Below are positions 5,987-11,344 of a stretch of DNA of 11,344 bases, in pieces; position 1 is the stretch's first letter, and the number at the start of each line of letters is the position of its first letter. Below the pieces are notes generated by a model. The model was not told where the DNA came from, searched no databases, and saw only the letters and a program-made list of their open reading frames with translations. Location of the stretch: assembly GCA_025455205.1 (NCBI GenBank), contig JALOMZ010000022.1, forward strand, positions 1-11,344, given 5' to 3'. A program made the translations under genes and the position numbers. This DNA is from Chitinophagaceae bacterium (GTDB lineage: Bacteria; Bacteroidota; Bacteroidia; Chitinophagales; Chitinophagaceae).

Positions 5987-6009
5987 AAAAAGCCGGTCCA
6001 TGACCGGCT
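5984..6009 (-). terminator. Intrinsic terminator of the DUF5606 gene
   Basis: Read on the minus strand, an 8-bp stem AGCCGGTC / GACCGGCT (6009-6002 with 5998-5991) with a 3-nt loop is followed by six Ts. On the plus strand the stem follows the mnmH stop but lacks a T-run, so it would be a weaker terminator there. The T-run overlaps the TAA of mnmH. Confidence 0.85.
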
Positions 6010-6039
6010 CTTCCACTACAATTCCTTCTGCCTGCTTTA

Positions 6040-6531
6040 TCAGGCTTCCTTTTTCTTTCGGGTAGTCTTCTTTGCGGGGGCTTCTTCGGCCACCGGTTCT
6101 GCCGGCACGGGCGCCTCCTCCGGCTGGTCTTCGGCGGCCTCAGGCACTTCTGTGAGCTTGAGGGCTATGCCGGCTGCCTTCAGGGCACCAAACCATTTCA
6201 CCATTTTCTTCATATCGCTGCTGTATACCCTTTCGAAGTCCATCTCCGGATACACTTTTTCAAAGTAGCCGCGCAGCTGGCGCACATCCTTCAGATCGGG
6301 CAGGGTTTCACCTGAATGATCCATGGCCTGGAATACCTCTACCAGGTTTACATTATCGCGCAGGGTGTAGATCTCGATGCTTTCGAGGTGTGAAAACTGG
6401 TGTACCCGGTTGCTCACAAATCGGGTGGTTCCATCTTCGAGGCTCTTAACAATAGCCCCGTCGTTTTTGGAGGAAACCAGTTCAAACAAACCGCCCAGTC
6501 CGGTCACCGAAATGATTCGGCCATATTCCAT
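6040..6531 (-). CDS. DUF5606 family protein
   Basis: The 163-residue product begins MEYGRIISVTGLGGLFELVSS and continues with DGAIVKSLEDGTTRFVSNRV and HLESIEIYTLRDNVNLVEVF. This matches what I know of DUF5606, a Bacteroidota family of unknown function. Residues 1 to about 60 look like a small beta domain with an SH3-like rhythm. Residues about 60-125 are helical (LPDLKDVRQLRGYFEKVYPE, DFERVYSSDMKKMVKWFGAL). From about residue 128 the chain becomes a low-complexity Ala/Pro/Glu tail ending in a basic patch, KKTTRKKKEA. No signal peptide is present. The ATG at 6529-6531 begins directly at the conserved core. It converges on mnmH and has its own terminator. The basic tip after an acidic linker suggests contact with nucleic acid or ribosomes, but this is inference. 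Confidence 0.85.
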   Translation of the reverse strand: MEYGRIISVTGLGGLFELVSSKNDGAIVKSLEDGTTRFVSNRVHQFSHLESIEIYTLRDNVNLVEVFQAMDHSGETLPDLKDVRQLRGYFEKVYPEMDFERVYSSDMKKMVKWFGALKAAGIALKLTEVPEAAEDQPEEAPVPAEPVAEEAPAKKTTRKKKEA

Positions 6532-6562
6532 AGTTCAGATTTTTTATGGTTCTGTAAGGGGC

Positions 6563-6570
6563 GCAAGGTA
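6563..6570 (-). promoter_or_regulatory. Possible promoter element for the DUF5606 gene
   Basis: On the minus strand the sequence is TTACCTTGCGCC. It resembles the TTACCTTTGCGCC found before uppS but is one T short. It lies about 31 nt upstream of the start codon. No TTG is seen at the -33 distance. Confidence 0.35.
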
Positions 6571-6620
6571 ATACAACCGCGGCACATGCGGCACCAGAAA
6601 CTGCGGCGGCAAACAAGGCC

Positions 6621-6640
6621 CGGATAAAGAAAAATATCCG
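6621..6640. repeat. Small inverted repeat between divergent promoters
   Basis: CGGATA (6621-6626) and TATCCG (6635-6640) form a 6-bp inverted repeat around eight A-rich bases (AAGAAAAA). It lies between the divergent DUF5606 and YtxH-like genes and could be an operator for either. Confidence 0.35.
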
Positions 6641-6672
6641 TTAACATCCTGGGACTTGCCGGCTTTTTTGCG

Positions 6673-6681
6673 TACCTTTTG
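6673..6681 (+). promoter_or_regulatory. Probable -7 element for the YtxH-like gene
   Basis: TACCTTTTG is TAnnTTTG with one extra T. It ends 38 nt before the ATG at 6720. The upstream -33 region is not clear. Confidence 0.45.
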
Positions 6682-6719
6682 AAGGTTGAAAATTTTCATT
6701 CACTTTAAATGATTTTGTT

Positions 6720-7019
6720 ATGAACACCACGAACAAAGTATTGGTAGGAGCCCTTTCGGGATTGGCAGTTGGTGTAGTATTAGGCGTGCTCACTGCACCG
6801 GCAAGCGGAAAAGATACCCGTGATAAACTTTCCATGCAGGCAGACAAACTGCGCAAGAAAATCAATAAGATGCGCAACCGTGCCGAAGATGAAATGGAAG
6901 AACTGGAAGAAGTGTTCACCCATGAAATTGCAGGCCTGAAGGAAGATGTTCGCAAGCGGGTACTCAACCTGATTGAAGCCAAGCGCAACCGCAAAGTGCC
7001 CGAACCATCACTGTCGTAG
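6720..7019 (+). CDS. YtxH domain-containing small membrane protein
   Basis: The 99-residue product starts with MNTTNKVLVGALSGLAVGVV and continues into LGVLTAPASGKDTRDKL. A glycine-zipper hydrophobic segment (about residues 7-26) followed by an A-P-x-S-G-x-x-T-R motif defines the YtxH family. Residues about 36-90 are strongly charged and heptad-like (KLRKKINKMRNRAEDEMEELEEVF), predicting a long helix or coiled coil. YtxH-like proteins are often linked to general stress in Firmicutes and are common as small stress-related proteins elsewhere; their mechanism is not known. The topology is probably one inner-membrane segment with a cytosolic helix. The gene stands alone, with its own promoter-like element and a strong terminator before uppS. 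Confidence 0.85.
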   Translation: MNTTNKVLVGALSGLAVGVVLGVLTAPASGKDTRDKLSMQADKLRKKINKMRNRAEDEMEELEEVFTHEIAGLKEDVRKRVLNLIEAKRNRKVPEPSLS

Positions 7020-7034
7020 TGCTCCCCATTCAAC

Positions 7035-7048
7035 AGGAAGCGCTTCCT
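7035..7048. repeat. 14-bp perfect palindrome
   Basis: AGGAAGCGCTTCCT is perfectly symmetric with no spacer, between the YtxH-like stop and its terminator. A perfect dyad of this length suits a dimeric DNA-binding protein better than an RNA hairpin, since it has no loop. Its position after a gene is unusual for an operator, but it is about 75-90 nt upstream of the uppS promoter. Confidence 0.4.
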
Positions 7049-7049
7049 C

Positions 7050-7078
7050 AAAATCCCCGGTCCTAGGCCGGGGATTTT
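7050..7078 (+). terminator. Intrinsic terminator after the YtxH-like gene
   Basis: An 11-bp stem (7050-7060 with 7068-7078) contains a CCCCGG / CCGGGG core flanked by A-T pairs and closes a 7-nt loop (TCCTAGG). The 3' arm ends in TTTT and is followed by GTTATTT. It separates this transcript from uppS. Confidence 0.85.
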
Positions 7079-7121
7079 GTTATTTGGCAGTGCAGGGCGC
7101 GCCATACCCGCCCATTGATCT

Positions 7122-7129
7122 TACCTTTG
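7122..7129 (+). promoter_or_regulatory. -7 promoter element for uppS
   Basis: TACCTTTG matches TAnnTTTG exactly and ends 20 nt before the uppS ATG, the same spacing as at gcvT. It lies downstream of the preceding terminator. No TTG is seen at the -33 distance. Confidence 0.65.
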
Positions 7130-7149
7130 CGCCCTAATCTGGGAAGAAT

Positions 7150-7905
7150 ATGGAGGAACTGAAGCAGCAAATTGACCTGGGCAGACTGCCCCGCCATATT
7201 GCCATCATCATGGACGGCAACGGGCGCTGGGCAGAAGAACAGGGCCAGGACCGCCTGTTCGGGCATTTCCATGGCGTGGAAAGCGTGCGCAACATTGTGG
7301 AAGGCTGTGCAGAGCTGGGGGTGGAATACCTCACCCTCTATGCCTTCAGCACGGAGAACTGGGACCGCCCGGAATATGAGGTCAATGGCCTCATGGAGTT
7401 GCTGGTAGACACCATTCGACGCGAAACGGAGACCCTCAACCGCAACAATATCAAGCTCCACGTGATTGGCGACCGCCGTATGCTCAGCCAGGCAGTCAAC
7501 CGCGAACTGGACGAAAGCCTGGAACTTACCGGGCAGAATACAGGCCTCAACCTCATCATGGCCCTGAGCTACAGCGGCCGCTGGGAACTGGTGAATGCCG
7601 TGCGCAACATTGCCCACGATGTGGAGATTGGCCGCATCAAGGCCGACGATGTGAACCAGGCCATGCTGCAGCAATACCTGTGGACCAGCGACTACCCTGA
7701 TCCGGAACTGATGATCCGCACCAGTGGCGAATACCGCATCAGCAACTTCCTGCTCTTCCAGCTGGCCTATGCGGAACTCTATTTTACCAATACCCGCTGG
7801 CCGGATTTCCGCAAAAAACACCTGTATGAAGCCATCATTGACTTCCAGCACCGGGAAAGGCGATTCGGCAAGACCAGCGCCCAGGTGACCGAAACCCCCG
7901 CCTGA
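7150..7905 (+). CDS. uppS: Isoprenyl transferase, undecaprenyl diphosphate synthase type
   Basis: UppS condenses isopentenyl diphosphate units in cis onto farnesyl diphosphate to make the C55 carrier lipid for peptidoglycan and surface polysaccharides. It works in the cytosol at the inner face of the membrane. The 251-residue product is of normal length. HIAIIMDGNGRW (residues 16-27) holds the catalytic Asp22 and the diphosphate-binding loop. YLTLYAFSTENWDRP and LMIRTSGEYRISNFLLFQ followed by AYAELYF are the other family signatures, and WPDF follows. The start fits the family and sits 20 nt after a promoter element. bamA and ompH follow on the same strand, a conserved envelope gene order. bamA has its own promoter-like element 60 nt downstream, so the two may be only partly co-transcribed. 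Confidence 0.96.
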   Translation: MEELKQQIDLGRLPRHIAIIMDGNGRWAEEQGQDRLFGHFHGVESVRNIVEGCAELGVEYLTLYAFSTENWDRPEYEVNGLMELLVDTIRRETETLNRNNIKLHVIGDRRMLSQAVNRELDESLELTGQNTGLNLIMALSYSGRWELVNAVRNIAHDVEIGRIKADDVNQAMLQQYLWTSDYPDPELMIRTSGEYRISNFLLFQLAYAELYFTNTRWPDFRKKHLYEAIIDFQHRERRFGKTSAQVTETPA

Positions 7906-7934
7906 TTGGCCGGCCCATGGCAGCTGGTCCGAAA

Positions 7935-7961
7935 GGAAAGCCCGTTTTTAATAGGCTTTCC
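7935..7961. repeat. Inverted repeat just upstream of the bamA -7 element
   Basis: GGAAAGCC (7935-7942) and GGCTTTCC (7954-7961) form a perfect 8-bp inverted repeat around 11 T/A-rich bases. It follows the uppS stop by 29 nt and ends 4 nt before the bamA -7 motif, so it covers the -33 region. It could be an operator for bamA or a uppS terminator lacking a proper T-run. Confidence 0.5.
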
Positions 7962-7965
7962 CCAT

Positions 7966-7973
7966 TACTTTTG
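7966..7973 (+). promoter_or_regulatory. -7 promoter element for bamA
   Basis: TACTTTTG matches TAnnTTTG exactly and is followed by CGCGG, much as the uppS element is followed by CGCCC. It predicts a leader of about 80 nt before the bamA ATG at 8060. Confidence 0.6.
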
Positions 7974-8014
7974 CGCGGTTCATTTAACAAAGACTTACCA
8001 CCAAAGCCAGTAAT

Positions 8015-8033
8015 TTGCCGGCTTCCCCGGCAA
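8015..8033 (+). other. Hairpin in the bamA leader
   Basis: TTGCCGG (8015-8021) pairs with CCGGCAA (8027-8033) to form a 7-bp stem with a 5-nt loop. It ends 26 nt before the bamA start codon, near where the ribosome would load. A role in translation control is possible; chance is not excluded. Confidence 0.45.
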
Positions 8034-8059
8034 GAACCAACTGAAACCTCAAGCTACTC

Positions 8060-10789
8060 ATGTCCTTTAAGATATACAGCCACAGGCTTTTGACTGTAAT
8101 GATGCTGATGCTCGCCGTGGCCGTTCAGGGGCAGGACACTACCGTTACCTCGGTAGACCCGGAACTGGAGGCCATCTTCAGCCAGAAAATAGCCAAAGAA
8201 TATGTGGTGGCTTCCGTTACCGTTTCCGGTAACAAATATTTCGACAACCAGCTCCTCCTGTCTATCGCCAACCTCAACGCAGGCGACAAGATCATGATAC
8301 CCGGCGGTGATAATTTCAGCCGCACCATCAACAACCTCTGGGCACAGAACTATTTCAGCAATGTAGCCATCTACATCACCCGCCTGGAAAAACCCAACAA
8401 GCTGCACCTCGAAATTGAAGTGCAGGAGCGGCCCCGCCTGCAAAAATTCTCCTTCACCGGCGTGAAGAAAGGCGATGAGGAAGACCTGCAAACCAAGAGC
8501 GGACTGGTGGCCGGGCGGATTGTAACTGAAAACAACAAGCAGCTGGCCGCAGAAGCCATCATCAAATTCTACGTGGAGAAAGGCTACCGCAACACCCGCG
8601 TGGATATTGAGGAGATCCCCAGCACCACCGTTCCCAATGCCACCGACCTGGTGTTCAAGGTCAATAAAGGCAACAAAGTGCGGGTGAGCGACATCTATAT
8701 TGGCGGCAACGTGACCATGAACGACCTGCGGGTGAAGCGCCAGATGAAGGGCACCAAGGAAATGACGCGCTTCACGCTGTACCCGGCAAAAGACACGCCC
8801 CTGCTCACCAACAAAGAGACCTTTTCCGTAGAACGCATTCTGGAAGACCAGGGATTTCTGAAACCCACGGTGCTCAAGAACAACCTGGATCCCTATTTCC
8901 GCTTCAAACTGTTCAGCAGCGCCAAATTCAACGCCACCAAATACGGAGAAGACAAGGAGAAGATCCTGGACTTCTACAACGCTTCCGGCTTCCGTGATGC
9001 CCGCATAGACAAGGATACCCTGTACAGCAATTCCAAAGGCGACCTGAACGTGGAAGTGATGGTGAACGAAGGCCGCCAGTACTATTTCGGCAATATGGTC
9101 TTCCGCGGAAATACCAAGTTCTCCGACTCCATACTCCGCGTACTCATCGGCATCAAGAAAGGTGACATATACAGCAAGGCCACCCTCGACAAGTCGCTGG
9201 GCAAGCAGATGAGCGCCGATGGCGGCACCGATATCAGCGCCCTGTATATGGATGATGGCTACCTCTTCTTCCGCGCGGAAGCCACGGAAACCGCCGTGTA
9301 CAACGACACCATCGACCATGAGATCCGGCTCTTCGAAGGCCCACAGGCCATTATCAAGAACGTGAACATCACGGGCAACGAAAAGACCAAGGAATACGTG
9401 ATCCGCCGCGAACTGCGCACCATTCCGGGTGAAAAGTTCAGCCGTACCGACCTGATCCGCTCACAGCGTGAAATTGCCAACCTCAACTACTTCAACCAGG
9501 AAAAGATTGGCATCAACCCCGTGCCCGACATGAACGATGGTACGGTAGACATCAACTACTCGGTGGAAGAAAAATCGAGCGACCAGCTGGAACTGTCGGC
9601 CGGCTGGGGTGGTGGCATCGGCCTTACCGGCACCTTGGGTGTTTCGTTCAATAACTTCTCCATCAAGAACATTTTCAAAGGCGAAACCTGGGATCCCCTG
9701 CCCAGCGGCGATGGCCAGAAACTCAGCCTGCGCCTGCAGAGCAACGGCCGTGCCTTCCGGAGCTACAACTTCAGCTTCACCGAACCCTGGCTCGGCGGCA
9801 AGAAGCGGAACTCCTTCACCGTAAGCGTTTTCGACACCAAGTTCTCCAATGCTTTCAACCCCGTAACAGGCCAATACGAACGTTATCCTTCATCCTTTAT
9901 CAGAACGACAGGTGCTTCGGTGTCGTTGGGCCGTCAGCTCCGCTGGCCGGATGACTTCTTCAGCCTGGTTACAGCCGTGAGCTATTCGCGCTATTTCCTG
10001 CAGGATTACCTCTTCTTCCAGGATTTCCGGAATGGCATCAGCAACAACCTTAACATCCGCATCGGCCTGCAGCGCTCGAGCATTGACCAGCCCCTCTTTC
10101 CCCGCAGCGGTTCCAACTTCACAGCCAGCGTACAGCTCACCCCACCGTGGAGTATCTGGGGCAAGAGCAAGACCTACGATACGCCGGAGGACAAGTATAA
10201 GTGGATCGAATACCACAAATGGCGCTTCACCGGTGAATGGTACGTGCCCCTGAGCCGCCCGCATGGCGAGGAAAGGAACAAGCAACTGGTGATGAAACTG
10301 GCCGCCAAATATGGCTTCCTGGGCCGCTACAACTCCGACCTGGAGATCTCACCCTTCGAACGCTTCCAGGTGGGTGATGCCGGCCTGAGCAACCAGTTTG
10401 CCCTCATTGGTTTTGATGTGATTGCCCACCGCGGCTACCCGGTATACCAAACCAGCAACCCAAAGGTGAACCCCGACCAGCAAGGCGCCAGCCAGTACTT
10501 TACCATTTTCAACAAGTACATTGCTGAAGTGCGTTATCCGCTGAGCCTCAACCCCAGCAGCACCATCTTTGCCCTGGGTTTCTTTGAAGCAGCCAACGGA
10601 TGGTACAGCCTCAAGGAGTACAACCCCTTCCGCCTGCGCCGCAGCGTGGGCCTGGGTATGCGCTTCTTCCTGCCCATGTTTGGCCTCCTGGGCTTCGACT
10701 ACGGCATTGGCCTCGACCGCCTGCAACCCGGCAACGGTCTGAAAGACGCCACCCGCTTCACCTTCATGCTGGGCTTCGAGCCTGAATAA
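8060..10789 (+). CDS. bamA: Outer-membrane protein assembly factor BamA
   Basis: BamA is the Omp85 core of the BAM complex, which folds beta-barrel proteins into the outer membrane. The 909-residue product starts with a signal peptide (LLTVMMLMLAVAVQGQ, cleavage likely near residue 24-25). Five POTRA-like repeats follow, beginning at about residues 47, 125, 207, 338 and 427; VTVSGNKYF, FSFTGVKKGDEEDL, VFRGNTKF and VNITGNEKT are their typical first strands. The barrel runs from about residue 506 (SSDQLELSAGWGGG) to the end. It includes FTEPWLGGKKRNSF and the loop-6 signature as HRGY, with Arg791. The C-terminus is FTFMLGFEPE, so the last residue is not aromatic. It is longer than the Escherichia coli protein (about 810 residues), as usual in Bacteroidota, with extra length in POTRA 3 and the barrel loops. 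ompH follows after 154 nt. Confidence 0.96.
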   Translation: MSFKIYSHRLLTVMMLMLAVAVQGQDTTVTSVDPELEAIFSQKIAKEYVVASVTVSGNKYFDNQLLLSIANLNAGDKIMIPGGDNFSRTINNLWAQNYFSNVAIYITRLEKPNKLHLEIEVQERPRLQKFSFTGVKKGDEEDLQTKSGLVAGRIVTENNKQLAAEAIIKFYVEKGYRNTRVDIEEIPSTTVPNATDLVFKVNKGNKVRVSDIYIGGNVTMNDLRVKRQMKGTKEMTRFTLYPAKDTPLLTNKETFSVERILEDQGFLKPTVLKNNLDPYFRFKLFSSAKFNATKYGEDKEKILDFYNASGFRDARIDKDTLYSNSKGDLNVEVMVNEGRQYYFGNMVFRGNTKFSDSILRVLIGIKKGDIYSKATLDKSLGKQMSADGGTDISALYMDDGYLFFRAEATETAVYNDTIDHEIRLFEGPQAIIKNVNITGNEKTKEYVIRRELRTIPGEKFSRTDLIRSQREIANLNYFNQEKIGINPVPDMNDGTVDINYSVEEKSSDQLELSAGWGGGIGLTGTLGVSFNNFSIKNIFKGETWDPLPSGDGQKLSLRLQSNGRAFRSYNFSFTEPWLGGKKRNSFTVSVFDTKFSNAFNPVTGQYERYPSSFIRTTGASVSLGRQLRWPDDFFSLVTAVSYSRYFLQDYLFFQDFRNGISNNLNIRIGLQRSSIDQPLFPRSGSNFTASVQLTPPWSIWGKSKTYDTPEDKYKWIEYHKWRFTGEWYVPLSRPHGEERNKQLVMKLAAKYGFLGRYNSDLEISPFERFQVGDAGLSNQFALIGFDVIAHRGYPVYQTSNPKVNPDQQGASQYFTIFNKYIAEVRYPLSLNPSSTIFALGFFEAANGWYSLKEYNPFRLRRSVGLGMRFFLPMFGLLGFDYGIGLDRLQPGNGLKDATRFTFMLGFEPE

Positions 10790-10864
10790 TCGCATTATTG
10801 CCGGCCCGGTGCCTGTTATTAACTGATCGGTAACGATTATCTTTCATGCCAAATCGTAATACCT

Positions 10865-10891
10865 GCATCTCAGGAACCGGATGCCTGTTTT
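10865..10891 (+). terminator. Weak terminator-like hairpin between bamA and ompH
   Basis: GCATC (10865-10869) pairs with GATGC (10880-10884) around a 10-nt loop, followed by CTGTTTTAA. The stem is only 5 bp, so termination would be partial at best. Nearby, TATCTTTC (10838-10845) matches the -7 consensus at seven of eight positions and may give ompH an extra promoter. Confidence 0.25.
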
Positions 10892-10943
10892 AACATCCCC
10901 CTGTGCCAACCGATCTTTAATTTCATTTCAAATACCCGATGTC

Positions 10944-11344
10944 ATGAAGAAAATCCTTGCCACCCTGCTGGTGATCACTTTTTCCACCGGCCTCGCCGTT
11001 GCCCAGCGCTACGCCATCATAGACACCCGTTACATCCTCGACAAGATGCCTGAATATGCCGAGGCCAAGAAAAAACTGGATGCCACCGCCAATATGTGGC
11101 AGAAGGAAATAGACAACAAGCAGGCCGAGCTCGACAACATGTACCGCAACTTCGAGGCAGAGAAAGTGATGCTGTCTGCCGAACTGGTGAAGAAGCGGGA
11201 AGATGAGCTGTTCAACAAGGAAAAAGAGGTGCGCGACCTACAGAAGAAACGCTTCGGATTTGAGGGCGACCTCTTTGCCGAGCGGCAGAAGCTGATCAAG
11301 CCCATCCAGGACAAGGTGTACACCGCCGTGCAGAAGCTGGCCGT
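10944..11344 (+). CDS. OmpH/Skp family periplasmic chaperone, 3' end cut by the window edge
   Basis: From ATG 10944 the frame is open to the right edge, giving 133 codons. The product begins with a signal peptide (MKKILATLLVITFSTGLAVA, cleavage likely before Gln21), then RYAIIDTRYILDKMPEYAEA, the conserved entry strand and first helix of OmpH/Skp proteins. The rest is a long charged helix (KKKLDATANMWQKEIDNKQ through EKEVRDLQKKRFGFEGDLF), forming the two-stranded coiled-coil tentacle. The trimeric chaperone shields unfolded outer-membrane proteins in the periplasm and hands them to BamA, so its place behind bamA makes functional sense. A full-length member has about 160-180 residues, so only the C-terminal beta strands are missing. 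A second skp-like copy often follows in this phylum but lies outside the window. Confidence 0.92.
   Translation, partial: MKKILATLLVITFSTGLAVAQRYAIIDTRYILDKMPEYAEAKKKLDATANMWQKEIDNKQAELDNMYRNFEAEKVMLSAELVKKREDELFNKEKEVRDLQKKRFGFEGDLFAERQKLIKPIQDKVYTAVQKLA

Noticed and set aside
8054..9319. 421-codon minus-strand frame opposite bamA
   Set aside because: It is a long antisense shadow caused by codon bias in the bamA gene; it has no recognisable domains.
10833..10857. ACGATT / AATCGT inverted repeat around a near -7 motif upstream of ompH
   Set aside because: A 6-bp A/T-rich dyad with a 13-nt gap is expected by chance, and the -7 match is imperfect.

Overview
The window looks like core chromosome of a Bacteroidota bacterium, probably a Chitinophagaceae-like member of the Chitinophagia. 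Four starts are preceded by an exact TAnnTTTG motif, the -7 element of Bacteroidota promoters, and no gene has a convincing Shine-Dalgarno. DUF5606, paired short SSB proteins and the order uppS-bamA-ompH also fit that phylum. GC content is moderate to high and even. I see no transposase, integrase, phage gene, tRNA, rRNA or CRISPR array.

Layout. Positions 1-719 hold the 3' part of a YwqK/MORN-like repeat protein. It is followed by gcvT (891-1976), a small uncharacterised protein (2049-2336), and a convergent zinc-ribbon protein (2381-2749, minus). A 163-nt divergent spacer with decayed decamer repeats leads into two tandem short ssb paralogues (2913-3263 and 3302-3649). A 450-nt gene-free stretch (3650-4099) holds a 15-bp hairpin, a heptamer array, a dodecamer array and a 12-bp palindrome. 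Next come comB and mnmH (4100-5986), which look like one transcription unit. DUF5606 (6040-6531, minus) converges on mnmH. A YtxH-like membrane protein (6720-7019), uppS (7150-7905), bamA (8060-10789) and the start of an ompH/skp gene (10944 to the right edge) finish the window.

How the genes work together. The right third is an envelope biogenesis cluster. UppS makes the polyprenyl carrier for peptidoglycan and surface glycans, BamA inserts outer-membrane beta-barrels, and OmpH/Skp is a periplasmic chaperone for their precursors. The left and middle hold unrelated housekeeping genes: glycine cleavage, ssDNA binding, sulfolactate-type phosphatase and tRNA selenation. I found no clear new multi-gene system. 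The points most worth a second look are the repeat- and hairpin-rich gap at 3650-4099, the probably leaderless comB promoter with its unexplained coupling to mnmH, the tailless tandem SSBs, and the inverted repeats around the bamA promoter and leader.
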